DNA from: Opitutus sp. GAS368
GTDB lineage: Bacteria > Verrucomicrobiota > Verrucomicrobiia > Opitutales > UBA953
DNA length: 64,000 bases
Direction: 5' to 3'
NCBI GenBank assembly: GCA_945866215.1
Contig: CAMBGQ010000002.1
Span: 1 to 64,000, forward strand
Part shown: one piece after another, positions 1 through 11,207 of the stretch
Layout of the letters: each line of letters opens with the position of its first letter
Numbering within the stretch: position 1 is the first letter of the stretch
Position numbers and translations under genes: made by a program
Notes under the pieces: generated by a model
What the model was told of the DNA's origin: nothing
Database searches by the model: none
What the model saw: only the letters and a program-made list of their open reading frames with translations

Positions 1-635
1 CGCCATTTTTCGATTTCGGCGTGATTTCCTCCTAGGAGGACGGGGGGCACCTCGAGACCATCGTAAACAGCGGGTCGGGTGAACTGCGGAAAGGCGAGCA
101 ACTTGCCGTTGTAACTATCCCCCGTCAAGGAGTTTTCCTCCCCGAGCACCCCAGGAATCTGCCGGCCGAGGCAATCGACCAGGACGCAGGCGGGCAAAGT
201 GCCATTAGTGAGCACATAATCACCGATCGAGACCTCCCGGGTGACCTTCCGGTCCCGGAAGCGCTGGTCGATACCCTCATAATGGCCAGAAATCAGGATA
301 AGATGGCTTTTTTGGGCGAGTTCCTTGGCCAGCGCGTTGGTCAGTTGCTCGCCATCTGGGCAAAGGTAGACCACTTCGCAGTCCGGGGTGGCCAGGGCGT
401 CGACGGCGTCGAACAGGGGCTGGCAGCTCATGAGCATGCCCGGCCCGCCGCCGTAGGGCATGTCGTCCACCTTGCGGTGCTTGTCCTTGGAGTAGGCGCG
501 CAGGTCGTGGGCCTTGAACTCGATTAGGCCCTTATCGATGGCCTTGCCGATGACGGACTCCTGGAGGAAGCCGTCGGCCATGGCCGGGAAGAGGGTGACG
601 AGGTCGATGCGGATGGCCACGGTGAACGCAATCAT
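1..635 (-). CDS. trmD: tRNA (guanine-N1)-methyltransferase TrmD (3' end outside window)
   Basis: TrmD methylates G37 of tRNAs using S-adenosylmethionine and so helps prevent frameshifting. The reverse-strand translation shows the family hallmarks in order: RIDLVTLFP at the N-terminus, DDMPYGGGPGMLM, ISGHYEGIDQR and SIGDYVLTNG, the last two belonging to the knotted SAM-binding core. About 211 residues are visible; the frame runs open off the left edge, so the usual C-terminal helical domain is truncated by the window only. ATG at 635 was chosen; a GTG five codons in (620) would fit the usual short N-terminus equally well. It is probably part of an rpsP-rimM-trmD-rplS type operon outside the window (inference). 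Confidence 0.93.
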   Translation of the reverse strand, partial: MIAFTVAIRIDLVTLFPAMADGFLQESVIGKAIDKGLIEFKAHDLRAYSKDKHRKVDDMPYGGGPGMLMSCQPLFDAVDALATPDCEVVYLCPDGEQLTNALAKELAQKSHLILISGHYEGIDQRFRDRKVTREVSIGDYVLTNGTLPACVLVDCLGRQIPGVLGEENSLTGDSYNGKLLAFPQFTRPAVYDGLEVPPVLLGGNHAEIEKW

Positions 636-680
636 CCAACAGCCGAAAGGCCGCCGAGCGCAAGCCGTCCCTGCGGCGGT

Positions 681-1763
681 TTACTTCTTCTTCGGCTTGG
701 CCTCGGAGCGCTGGTCCATCCGGACGCCAGCTTCCGCCGGCACGGGCTTGCCGGTCACGTCCACATCCGAGGTGAACAGATACTTCCAGACGTCTTCCTG
801 CAGCGGTCGACCTTGGGCGTCCTTGGGCGAGCCCTTGCTTGGCGTCACGTAGCCGTGCGCGGCGCCGGCTTGTTTCTTTTCGTCGCCCTTCATCGGAGCG
901 TCGGCGATGAGACGGCGCGAATGACCATAGGGGGCTTTTTCCTTTTCAGCATTTACGATCGGTCCATAGGCGTTGAGGCGCAGCATCAGCCAGGAGCGTT
1001 GGTAATGGTCACCAGTCCAGCCGCTGTCGAGGACGTGGGTGTAGCCGAAAAAGCGGTTGAGCGGCGTGGCCGAAGGGCCGGCCTGCCAGTCTTCGGTGTT
1101 GTCGCGCGGACCGCAGAACATGATCACGCGCGCGACCTGCTGGTGCATCGCGAAACGCGCGGAGGAAGTGGCGCCGTGCGAAGAGCCGCCGACGACGACC
1201 TTGGTCCAGTCGAGTTCCTTGCCGCCGGCGATGAGGAACTGTTCCCAGCGGCCCTGCGGGTGCTTCTTCACGAGCCACTTCACCAGGCGCGTGGCGCGGC
1301 CCTTGGCCGAATCGGCTTCGGCGATTTCGACCGACTTCGAAGCGTCGACGCCGGCGGTGGCCTCGAGGCGGATATTGCCGAGGTGCTGCGTGTCGGCGGG
1401 CACGGTGTTGAGCTTGCCGAACCAACCGCGGGCGTAGGCGACGCTGATATGGTGGTAGCCGTAGCCGTTGACCTTCTCGGCGATGACGGGGTTGTGGCCC
1501 ATCAGCCAGACGACGAGCTGGCCGCGGGGCGCGACGCGCGTGTCGACGTCGGCCGTCTGCGTATCGGCGGGCTTGCCCTTGCTCTCCAGGCCGAACTCGA
1601 TGTCGGGATAAGACTTTGCGGACGGGTCGACCTCGCTGGCGCGCACCGTGAAATGGTAGGCCTGGGGCTTCGGGTCGTTGAATTTCACCGGGGCGGCGTC
1701 GACAAAGGAAGCGACGAAGCCGAGGGACAGGCAGGCGAGGACGATGCGCATGGGGGTACGCAT
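681..1763 (-). CDS. secreted alpha/beta-hydrolase-fold protein
   Basis: Likely a secreted or periplasmic serine hydrolase of unknown substrate. The N-terminus is a signal peptide (hydrophobic stretch LACLSLGFVASF, then a small-residue cleavage site before APVKF). A nucleophile elbow GGSSHGA lies near residues 192-198, with Ser195 as the predicted nucleophile; an AAHGY segment near residue 303 could supply the histidine. The protein is about 360 residues. The start at 1763 was preferred over 1784 because it leaves a normal signal peptide; an ATG at 1751 is also possible. It lies tandem with the next hydrolase upstream on the same strand (18-nt gap after that gene's stop, start choice permitting), suggesting co-transcription. 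The fold is inferred from the motif; the substrate is unknown. Confidence 0.75.
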   Translation of the reverse strand: MRTPMRIVLACLSLGFVASFVDAAPVKFNDPKPQAYHFTVRASEVDPSAKSYPDIEFGLESKGKPADTQTADVDTRVAPRGQLVVWLMGHNPVIAEKVNGYGYHHISVAYARGWFGKLNTVPADTQHLGNIRLEATAGVDASKSVEIAEADSAKGRATRLVKWLVKKHPQGRWEQFLIAGGKELDWTKVVVGGSSHGATSSARFAMHQQVARVIMFCGPRDNTEDWQAGPSATPLNRFFGYTHVLDSGWTGDHYQRSWLMLRLNAYGPIVNAEKEKAPYGHSRRLIADAPMKGDEKKQAGAAHGYVTPSKGSPKDAQGRPLQEDVWKYLFTSDVDVTGKPVPAEAGVRMDQRSEAKPKKK

Positions 1764-1802
1764 GTGATGTCCGCGCGGTCGCACGTTGGCAAGACCGACC
1801 GC

Positions 1803-2513
1803 TTACTTCGGCAGTTTGGCGTCGACGAAATCGAGGGCTTTCTCGATCACTTCCTTCGGGGCCCACTGGTGGCCGCCCTCGAATTCGAAGACCTCCAGGC
1901 GGTCGCCTTGCGTCTCGCGCAGGGTCTTGATCTCGCCGCGATTGGTATCCTTCTTGCCCATAGTCACCACGACGGGAATCTGGACGCCAGTGAGGCCACG
2001 GAAGCCGTTGTCCAGCGCGCCTGTGCCGGCGCCTTGGAGAATTACGCCGCCGAAGTTGTCGCCGATACTCACAAAAATCGAGCTGGCCCGCGCGCCGCCG
2101 GAGAAGCCAGTGCAGATCTTGCGACCGGGGGTGAGGCGGAAGCGCTGTTCGGCGTCCTGGTTGGCGGCGAGGAAATTGCCGACGCTGGGATCCCACGGTC
2201 CGTTCTTGGATTCGTCGAGGAGGAGGGCGATGTAGCCGCGCTTCTTAATCCAGTCGGCCATGTGGCCCATCGAGGCTTTGCCGCCGGGCGAGGCGACGAA
2301 GATGGCCGGCCAGGTCTTATTCGCATCGGCGTGGTAGCCCTTGGGTAGCACGACACGGTAGTGGTAGACGTCGGCGTATTTCGAATAGCCGCCGTTATGG
2401 TCGCAGGCGATGCGCGTCTCGACGCCTTCCTTGATGACGAGATCGAGTGGCGTCGTGCGCGCGACCGCCGCGAGGGCGAAGAGCGAGAGGAGCAAGGCGA
2501 GGGGCCGGCGCAT
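1803..2513 (-). CDS. secreted alpha/beta hydrolase (esterase-like)
   Basis: A 236-residue predicted exported hydrolase. A signal peptide covers residues 1-19 (RRPLALLLSLFALAAVA). The fold markers are VVLPKGYH and AIFVASPGG early on, a nucleophile elbow GFSGGA at 136-141 (Ser138), a candidate acid at Asp189 in MGKKDT, and His215 in FEGGHQW. It resembles dienelactone-hydrolase-like or phospholipase/carboxylesterase-like secreted enzymes common in Verrucomicrobiota; the substrate cannot be told. It is transcribed away from the ABC ATPase gene that starts at 2579 and probably forms a two-gene unit with the hydrolase at 681-1763. Confidence 0.8.
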   Translation of the reverse strand: MRRPLALLLSLFALAAVARTTPLDLVIKEGVETRIACDHNGGYSKYADVYHYRVVLPKGYHADANKTWPAIFVASPGGKASMGHMADWIKKRGYIALLLDESKNGPWDPSVGNFLAANQDAEQRFRLTPGRKICTGFSGGARASSIFVSIGDNFGGVILQGAGTGALDNGFRGLTGVQIPVVVTMGKKDTNRGEIKTLRETQGDRLEVFEFEGGHQWAPKEVIEKALDFVDAKLPK

Positions 2514-2578
2514 GGCGAAGGGGTAAGGCTTGGTCGGGCCGGGGGCAAGCGTGGTTGCGGCTTGGAAGCCGAGGTCGG

Positions 2579-3394
2579 ATGCCTCATAGGGTCGGTGTGC
2601 CTCGTCCCGCCATCCCCGTGCTTGAAGTTTCCCGCCTCCGCATTGCGCGGGAGGGCAAGGTCATCCTGCGCGGCTTGGATTGGCGCGTGGAGCGCGGGCA
2701 GCACTGGGTGATCCTGGGACCGAACGGCTCTGGCAAGTCCTCGCTCCTCGCCGCGCTCACGGGTTATTTCGCGCCGTCCTCCGGGCGGCTCGCCGTTCTC
2801 GGCGAGACCTTCGGACGCAGCGACTGGCGCGAACTGCGTCGCCGCATCGGCCTGGTCGGTCCGTCCGTCGCCGCGATGATTGCGCCGTCCGAACCCGCGC
2901 TGTCGGTCGTGGCCGGGGGCGTCGACGGCCTCATCAACTTGTGGCACCGGCCGAAGCCTGCGGCGCTCGCGCGGGCGCGCCGTCTCCTGCGCCTGCTCAA
3001 GGTCGGCGAGCTCGCCGCGCGTCCGTGGGGCCATCTCTCCCAAGGCGAACGCCAGCGCGTGCTCATCGCGCGTGGCCTGGCGCCGGCGCCGGCGCTGCTG
3101 ATCCTTGATGAATCTTGCGCGGGCCTCGATCCCATCGCGCGCGCCGAGTTCCTCGCCTTAGTGCAACGCCTGCCAAAACTCACGCCAGGTCTGGCGATTG
3201 TCTTCGTCACGCACCACGTGGAGGAGATCCGCTCGACCTTCACGCATGCGTTACTCCTGCGGAACGGGACCGCCCTTGCGGCTGGCAAGATGGCCGACGT
3301 CCTGAAGCCCGCCGCACTGTCGAAGCTCTTCGGGCGTAAGATCCGCCTGACTAAGGGCCGGGCGGGCTGGGCGCTGACGGTCGCCGGCGAGTAG
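2579..3394 (+). CDS. ABC transporter ATP-binding protein (solitary)
   Basis: A single nucleotide-binding domain of 271 residues. Walker A GPNGSGKS is at 47-54, signature LSQGE at 153-157, Walker B LLILDE at 173-178 and the switch His at about 212 (VTHH). The Q-loop region (IGLVGPS, about 90-96) has no obvious glutamine, which is unusual and recalls ModF/YlmA-type stand-alone ATPases. No permease or binding protein is adjacent, so its partner is unknown. The reading frame stays open back to 2447, but the upstream part is Arg/Gly-rich junk overlapping the divergent hydrolase, so ATG 2579 was chosen; the conserved region begins at VLEVSRL. Confidence 0.85.
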   Translation: MPHRVGVPRPAIPVLEVSRLRIAREGKVILRGLDWRVERGQHWVILGPNGSGKSSLLAALTGYFAPSSGRLAVLGETFGRSDWRELRRRIGLVGPSVAAMIAPSEPALSVVAGGVDGLINLWHRPKPAALARARRLLRLLKVGELAARPWGHLSQGERQRVLIARGLAPAPALLILDESCAGLDPIARAEFLALVQRLPKLTPGLAIVFVTHHVEEIRSTFTHALLLRNGTALAAGKMADVLKPAALSKLFGRKIRLTKGRAGWALTVAGE

Positions 3395-3465
3395 TCGGCG
3401 GGGCGGTTTGACCGCTTTCGACTTCCCCTTAACCCCTGCTTCGTCCTACTTCATCTTCTTTCGCC

Positions 3466-4956
3466 ATGCCCTCGCCGTTCGACAACCTCCTGCCTCGCTA
3501 TGACGCCGTCGTCATTGGTGCCGGACTGGGCGGGATGACCGCGGCGAACAACCTCGCGAAATTCGGACGCAAGGTGCTCCTCCTCGAGCACCATTACCAG
3601 CTCGGTGGCCTCGCGACCTACTTCAAGCGCGTCGGCGGCCACGTCTTCGATATCTCCCTGCACGGCTTTCCGCACGGTATGATCAAGTCGACCCGCCGCT
3701 ACTGGACCAAGGAAATCTCGGACCGCATCCACCAGCTCAAGGACATCCGCTTCATCAACCCCGACTTCGATGTGCGCACGACCTTCGATCGCGCCGACTT
3801 CACGCGCATCCTGATTGAGCAGTTCCAGCTTTCCGCCGAGACCGTCGAGGCCTTCTTCGCGCATCTCCGCGAGATGAACTATTACGACAACGACCCGCGC
3901 ACCACGCGGCAGCTGTTTGAGCAGTTCTTCCCCGGCCGGCCGGACGTGCAGCGCCTGCTCCTCGAGCCGATCGCCTACGCCAACGGCTCCACCCTCGACG
4001 ACCCGGCGATCACCTTCGGCATCGTCTTCTCCAACTTCATGTCGAAGGGCGTGTTCATCTTCCAGGGCGGCACCGACACCATGATCAATCTCATGACCGC
4101 CGAGATGAAGGCCAACGGCGTCGATATCCGCCGGAACGTGCTGGTCGAGAAGGTCCTGGTCGAGAAAGACGCCTCCGGCCGTCGCCGCGTCGTGGGCGTG
4201 AAACTCCGCGGCACGCGTCTCGGCGAAGAAGCCGAGGTCGCCTGTGCGACCGTCGTCTCCAACGCCAACATTAAGGATACCGTCCTGAAGATGGGCGGTG
4301 CGGAAGCCTTCGAGGCCCCGTTCCTCGAGCAAGCCAAGCAGGTGCGCGTGAACACCTCTTCCTGCCAGGTCTACATGGGCGTGCGCGAGGGCGAGAGCAT
4401 CCCGCACATCGGCGACCTCGTCTTCACCTCCGCGGCCAAGCCGTTCTCGAGCCACGAGCTCGTCGACTTCCACACCACCTCGCGGACCTATTCGGTCTAC
4501 TACCCGGACACCCGGCCGCACACCAAGCACCCGCGTTATTCCGTCGTCACCTCGGTCAACCAGAAGTTCGAGGATTGGGCTGGCCTCTCCGCCGACGACT
4601 ACGCGACGCACAAGGCCCGGGTCATCGAGGAGTCCTTCACCGGCCTCGAGAAGTTCATTCCCGATATCCGCTCTAAGGTCGACCATGCCGAGGCTGCGAC
4701 CCCTCGCACCGTCCAGCGCTACGTCCGTCACATTGGTGGCACCTCGTTCGGCACCAAGTTCGAAGGCCTCAAGGTCTCGATGGCTCTGCCCGAGCAGGTC
4801 GGCGGCTTCTACCATGCTGGTAGCGTCGGTATCATCATGTCCGGCTGGCTGGGGACCATCAATTACGGCGTGATCGTCTCGGCCAAGGCCGACGCCTACC
4901 TGCGTGAGCCAAACGCCGACCCGCTCGGCGAAGCCGCGGCGAGCGCCGGCGTCTGA
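3466..4956 (+). CDS. CrtI-like FAD-dependent oxidoreductase (phytoene desaturase/isomerase superfamily)
   Basis: A 496-residue flavoprotein. The FAD/NAD(P) Rossmann motif VVIGAGLGG lies at residues 16-24, followed by the second conserved segment [15 protein letters not shown] (37-51), as in phytoene desaturases and carotenoid isomerases. The C-terminal part has the family's closing segment ([10 protein letters not shown]...GWLGTINYG). The length matches CrtI/CrtISO proteins (about 490-510). The reaction is uncertain: no phytoene synthase or other carotenoid gene is nearby, so it could act on another polyprenoid or lipid. A paralogue sits at 55070-56491. The leader before the ATG is C/T-rich and has no Shine-Dalgarno sequence. 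Confidence 0.8.
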   Translation: MPSPFDNLLPRYDAVVIGAGLGGMTAANNLAKFGRKVLLLEHHYQLGGLATYFKRVGGHVFDISLHGFPHGMIKSTRRYWTKEISDRIHQLKDIRFINPDFDVRTTFDRADFTRILIEQFQLSAETVEAFFAHLREMNYYDNDPRTTRQLFEQFFPGRPDVQRLLLEPIAYANGSTLDDPAITFGIVFSNFMSKGVFIFQGGTDTMINLMTAEMKANGVDIRRNVLVEKVLVEKDASGRRRVVGVKLRGTRLGEEAEVACATVVSNANIKDTVLKMGGAEAFEAPFLEQAKQVRVNTSSCQVYMGVREGESIPHIGDLVFTSAAKPFSSHELVDFHTTSRTYSVYYPDTRPHTKHPRYSVVTSVNQKFEDWAGLSADDYATHKARVIEESFTGLEKFIPDIRSKVDHAEAATPRTVQRYVRHIGGTSFGTKFEGLKVSMALPEQVGGFYHAGSVGIIMSGWLGTINYGVIVSAKADAYLREPNADPLGEAAASAGV

Positions 4957-5006
4957 CACCCGGTTCGACGGCTTGACGGTCGGCTCGGAATCGCAAATCT
5001 CCGGGC

Positions 5007-5573
5007 ATGGCTAAAGACTCCCAGGACGAAGGCATCTTGAAGAAGCTCGAGCACGGGCTGGAATATTTCATCTTCGCCAGCCGCTGGGTGCAGGCGCCGA
5101 TTTACGTCGCGCTGATCTTCGCGGCCTTCGCCTACGCCTGGAAGAGCGTCCAGGAGCTCTTTCACATCCTTCAGGACTTCTCCACCGCCACCGAGAGCTC
5201 CATCATGCTCGGTATCCTTTCCTTGGTCGACATCTCGATGGTGGCCAACCTCGTGAACATGGTCGTCGTCGGCGGCTACGTGACCTTCGTCTCCCGTATC
5301 GACTTCGGGGCCAGCGGCGACCGCCCCGACTGGCTCGACCACATCAACGCCAACACCCTCAAGGTGAAGCTCGCCGGTAGCCTGGCCAGTATCTCAGCGA
5401 TCCATTTGCTCAAGAGTTTCATCGACATCACGGCGACCACCACCGGCGGCGCCACGTTCACCGCGGGGCAGGAGAAGGTGATCATGTGGCAGTCCATCAT
5501 CCATGGCGTATTCCTAGCCTCGATGATCCTTTTCGCCTGGGGCGAGAAGATGCAGCGGCACGACGATCACTGA
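5007..5573 (+). CDS. UPF0114/TIGR00645 (YqhA-like) membrane protein
   Basis: A 188-residue integral membrane protein. The segment SLVDISMVANLVNMVVVGGYVTF (72-94 region) is characteristic of the TIGR00645/UPF0114 family, represented by E. coli YqhA, whose function is unknown. Hydrophobic segments are at about 28-46, 64-96, 123-141 and 158-178, giving about four membrane spans with a short charged tail (EKMQRHDDH). It follows the flavoenzyme by 50 bp and its 3' end overlaps the convergent unknown gene by 7 bp. Confidence 0.85.
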   Translation: MAKDSQDEGILKKLEHGLEYFIFASRWVQAPIYVALIFAAFAYAWKSVQELFHILQDFSTATESSIMLGILSLVDISMVANLVNMVVVGGYVTFVSRIDFGASGDRPDWLDHINANTLKVKLAGSLASISAIHLLKSFIDITATTTGGATFTAGQEKVIMWQSIIHGVFLASMILFAWGEKMQRHDDH

Positions 5574-6376
5574 GCCTTTGGCGCGAGGTCGCTGACCCAG
5601 CCAACGAGGTAGCGCTGGGCCTTGGGGCACCAGCCATAGTGGATACGCAGGCGGAGGCCGACGGGGTTCGGCTTGGAGTCGATGGTCGCGTTAAGGCTGA
5701 TTTTCTGGCCGGAGTGGGCCACGCGCATGGCCGCTTTGCCGGTGAGTCCCTGGCGGGTCGGGTGGCGCAGATGCGGCGGAATCTCGTCGCCGTCGCACGC
5801 GCTGCCGATGCCGCCCTCCATCCGCACCATGCGCATGAAGTCCAAGGCGCGCATCGCGGCGTGGATGTGCTCGAAGCAGTCGAACTCGCTGGCGAAGCCG
5901 GCGTCGACCGCCGATTCGAGGATGACATGGTCGGCCATGCTGGGCATGCGCGCCGCCCAGGCGAGGAAGTGGCCCACGTTCGGCTGGTGGCCGGTCACGT
6001 AGTGCCCCATGACCTCCTGCTTCGGCCGCCGCACCTTGGCTTCGACGAGTTCCGAGCCGAGGCCAGCGATGAGCGCGTGGATGACCGCCTTATCCGCCGC
6101 CCGGTAGTCGATCGTGACCTCGGTCTTATTGCCTTTATGGTGTTCGTTGTAGGACCAGCGGACGACGAGTTGGACATGGATTTCGCCATGCAGGTCGGGC
6201 CCGCTCAGGCGGATGGAATCCCTGACGGAAGGCAGCACGAATAGCGTGGGCGGGATGGTTTCAGCGCAGGCGTGCGCTTCGAGGCGGGTGCAGATGTCCG
6301 CAGGAGTGAGGAGGGTGTCGAAGCGGCGGCGGAGGAGCGAGCGGGGGCGGGCAGGGGGGAGATGGCGGCGTTTCAT
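5567..6376 (-). CDS. protein of unknown function
   Basis: A 269-residue, apparently soluble protein that I do not recognise. It lacks a signal peptide and membrane spans and begins with an Arg/Pro-rich segment. The middle is rich in histidine and acidic residues (for example GHYVTGHQPNVGHFL near residue 125 and CFEHIHAAMRAL near 164), which might be a metal or ligand site, but that is only a guess. Codon use looks like that of the neighbours, and the reading frame is intact, so it is probably a real gene. It converges on and overlaps the UPF0114 gene at 5567-5573. The 270 bp upstream carry the hppA terminator and little else. Confidence 0.6.
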   Translation of the reverse strand: MKRRHLPPARPRSLLRRRFDTLLTPADICTRLEAHACAETIPPTLFVLPSVRDSIRLSGPDLHGEIHVQLVVRWSYNEHHKGNKTEVTIDYRAADKAVIHALIAGLGSELVEAKVRRPKQEVMGHYVTGHQPNVGHFLAWAARMPSMADHVILESAVDAGFASEFDCFEHIHAAMRALDFMRMVRMEGGIGSACDGDEIPPHLRHPTRQGLTGKAAMRVAHSGQKISLNATIDSKPNPVGLRLRIHYGWCPKAQRYLVGWVSDLAPKAQ

Positions 6377-6593
6377 GGTTTGGTTTTAAGAAGAAGAGAG
6401 GGAGTCCCTGCCGTGCGGTCCGTGGGAAAACGGTGCGCGGCTGGAAAGGTGAGCAATGGAATGGAGTTTCAGACAGGGACGCCAGGGTGGGCGGAGAACT
6501 ATCCGAGGACAGCAGTATGCCCCGGACCCTCAAGATGTCCAGCGGGTCGCCGGCGGTTTTCAAAAATAATATAACCCCCCGATTTATGGGCAA

Positions 6594-6621
6594 AAAGAAG
6601 GGCTCCCCAGTCGGGGAGCCC
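6594..6621 (-). terminator. Rho-independent terminator of hppA
   Basis: A perfect 9-bp hairpin GGGCTCCCC-AGTC-GGGGAGCCC occupies 6600-6621. On the minus strand it is followed by a T-rich tract (CTTCTTTTTG), 23 bp beyond the hppA stop, as expected for an intrinsic terminator of that gene. The remainder of 6377-6593 shows no gene. Confidence 0.85.
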
Positions 6622-6644
6622 TTGGGGCCGTCGGCCCGGCTGGG

Positions 6645-9071
<2,427 letters not shown>

Positions 9072-9203
9072 GGTCAGTGGGGGGGGTAGGGGTTTCGACC
9101 ACGGGGTGCAGTCGAGGTACCTGTTGTTGGCGATTATCCCTCAGCCTGCGAGGGGAATCTGTCACCATCCCACCATCATTTGTAGTCGTTTAAGATTTCG
9201 CCG

Positions 9204-11123
9204 TCAGTTCAGCAGGTGGGTCCGGAGGAAGAGGATGGTAGTGGCGAACTGGTAATCCGCATTGACCTTCTTGGCGAAGCCATGGCCTTCGTCCTTGGCC
9301 AGGACATACCAAACCGTGCCGCCCTGGCCCTTTACGGCGTCGCGCATCTGCTCGGCTTCGGTGAACGGGACCCGGGGGTCGTTCTTCCCCTGGACGATTA
9401 GCAGCGGGGCGCGAATCCGCTCGGCATGGTTCGCCGGCGAGATCCGGTCCAGGAACGCCTTGATCTCTGGCTTGCGTTCATCGCCATACTCCATGCGCCG
9501 GGCGTTGCGCCGATAGTCGGAGGTATCCCGGAGGAAGGTCGCGAAATTGGCGATGCCGACGTTGTCAACGCCGCAGCGGAACCGCTCGGGATAGTTGACG
9601 AGGCAGGCGAGGCTCATGAAGCCGCCGTAGCTGCCGCCGTAGGAAGCCACGCGGGTGGCGTCGAGCCGGTCGGACTGGACAATCCAGTCGAGCACCGCCC
9701 CGATGTCGCGGATGGCGCCTTCGCGTTTCACGCCGTCGTCGAGCGCGAGGTATTTCCGGCCATACCCGGTGGAACCGCGGACGTTCGGATACACGAGCGC
9801 GACGCCGAGTTCGTTGAGGTAGAAGTGGGAGCTACCCCGAAAGCCGGGGCGCGACTGGCCTTCCGGCCCGCCATGGAAGATCATCAGCACGGGCCGCTTG
9901 CCGGGAAACTTCCGCGGGTCGGGGTGATAGATGAGCGAAGGGATGCTGACGCCGTCGAAGCTTAGCGTGCGGCTGATCACTGGCTCCGGGCTGGGAATCT
10001 CTAGCTTTGGCTTGCTCGTCCGGCTGGTCCAACGCGTGACGGCGGCGCTGTCCAGGTCGGCCGACCAGGCGTCGCTCGGGGAGTCTTCGCTGTTGAGTGA
10101 GAAGCCGACCTCATGACTGCCGGGCCGGAACTGGAGGTTGCTGAGCACGCCGGCCTTGAGTTTCGGCGCGGGTAGCAGCTGGCCGGTGGCCAGGTCCCAG
10201 CAACGAAGCGCCGAGAAGCCCTCGACGTTGAAGGTGACGGCAAGCCGCGTGCCGTCGCCCGAGACGACGAGCTCTTCGCCGTCCCAGGCCGGCCCGCCGG
10301 CGAGCCTACGGAGTTCCGCGGTGGCGACGTCGATCCGCGTCGGCGTCAGGAAGTCGGAGTCGAGGTTCGCCAGGGCGTAGACGGCCCGGCCGCCTTCGCC
10401 GAAGGACGCCTGCGTGAAATAGGTGCGGCCGGTCTTCGGCGTGATCTGGGTCTTTTGCGCGGTGGCGACGTCCATCGTCCACAGGCGCGATTCCGCCAGA
10501 CTCATCGATTGGCGCAGTAGCAGCAGCTTCCCGTCGGGCGACCATTCGAGGGGCCCCCAGCCCGCGGAGGTGCCGGTGTGCACGACGCGCTCGGCATAAG
10601 GCGCTTGGATTTCCTTGATCACGATATCGCTGTCCTTGCCGTTGCGCCGGTTGGTGGAGAACGCGATCCGCTGGCCATCGCGCGACCAGCAGGCTTCGAT
10701 GTTGCGCGACTTGCCGTCGGTCAGGCGTCGCGGTGGGGCCTTGAGATCGGCGGTGTCCTTGAGAAAGAGCTGGTGGTTTTCGTCGCCCCCGACGTCGCTG
10801 GAATACAGCAGCTGCGTGCCGCCGGGCTGCATCAGGCCGCCCTTCACCGGCTCGACGCCGCCCGTCAGGGCCGCGCGTTTCGCCAGGGGCGCGTCCATTA
10901 AGTGCAGGTGCGATGCGTCGCCGATGCGGGTGGTCACGAGCGCCGCCCGTCGCGTGGAGTGCCAGCCGCGGAAACTCGCACCGCCGAGGCCGAGGTACGG
11001 CGCCAGTTCGGCGGCGAGCGTGGGCGGTAACGGCGGGACGCCTTCGGCGACGATGTTGGGCGGTACCGCGGCCTGAACGGCGGCGGCGCAGAGCAGGACG
11101 GAGAACAGGGTGGGGCGGACCAT
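9204..11123 (-). CDS. S9 family (prolyl oligopeptidase-like) secreted peptidase
   Basis: A 639-residue serine peptidase. An N-terminal signal peptide (LFSVLLCAAAVQA) precedes a WD40/beta-propeller-like region (repeats such as WSRDGQRIAFSTN and WSPDGKLLLL, about 40-370), then an alpha/beta-hydrolase catalytic domain. The triad is Ser498 in GGSYGG, Asp582 in GKNDPRVP and His614 in DEGHGF, with oxyanion segment HGGPEGQ. The domain order is typical of acylaminoacyl/dipeptidyl peptidases of family S9; the peptide specificity cannot be read from sequence. It is transcribed toward hppA and separated from it by 132 bp with no clear terminator. On the reverse strand just upstream the sequence is AT-rich, a likely promoter zone shared divergently with the DUF1080 gene. 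Confidence 0.92.
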   Translation of the reverse strand: MVRPTLFSVLLCAAAVQAAVPPNIVAEGVPPLPPTLAAELAPYLGLGGASFRGWHSTRRAALVTTRIGDASHLHLMDAPLAKRAALTGGVEPVKGGLMQPGGTQLLYSSDVGGDENHQLFLKDTADLKAPPRRLTDGKSRNIEACWSRDGQRIAFSTNRRNGKDSDIVIKEIQAPYAERVVHTGTSAGWGPLEWSPDGKLLLLRQSMSLAESRLWTMDVATAQKTQITPKTGRTYFTQASFGEGGRAVYALANLDSDFLTPTRIDVATAELRRLAGGPAWDGEELVVSGDGTRLAVTFNVEGFSALRCWDLATGQLLPAPKLKAGVLSNLQFRPGSHEVGFSLNSEDSPSDAWSADLDSAAVTRWTSRTSKPKLEIPSPEPVISRTLSFDGVSIPSLIYHPDPRKFPGKRPVLMIFHGGPEGQSRPGFRGSSHFYLNELGVALVYPNVRGSTGYGRKYLALDDGVKREGAIRDIGAVLDWIVQSDRLDATRVASYGGSYGGFMSLACLVNYPERFRCGVDNVGIANFATFLRDTSDYRRNARRMEYGDERKPEIKAFLDRISPANHAERIRAPLLIVQGKNDPRVPFTEAEQMRDAVKGQGGTVWYVLAKDEGHGFAKKVNADYQFATTILFLRTHLLN

Positions 11124-11207
11124 GTCTTATATTTATTATGACAACCCGAGGGCAGTCGAACCTGATATGTGGCTCGACCTCTGACCGCCGCACGTTACCT
11201 CATTCGC

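Noticed and set aside
2447..2578. 5' extension of the ABC ATPase gene
   Set aside because: The added residues are Arg/Gly-rich, overlap the divergent hydrolase gene and precede the conserved domain; the ATG at 2579 is sufficient.
3403..3418. Short hairpin GCGGT-TTG-ACCGC after the ABC ATPase gene as a terminator
   Set aside because: A 5-bp stem with only three T is too weak to call.
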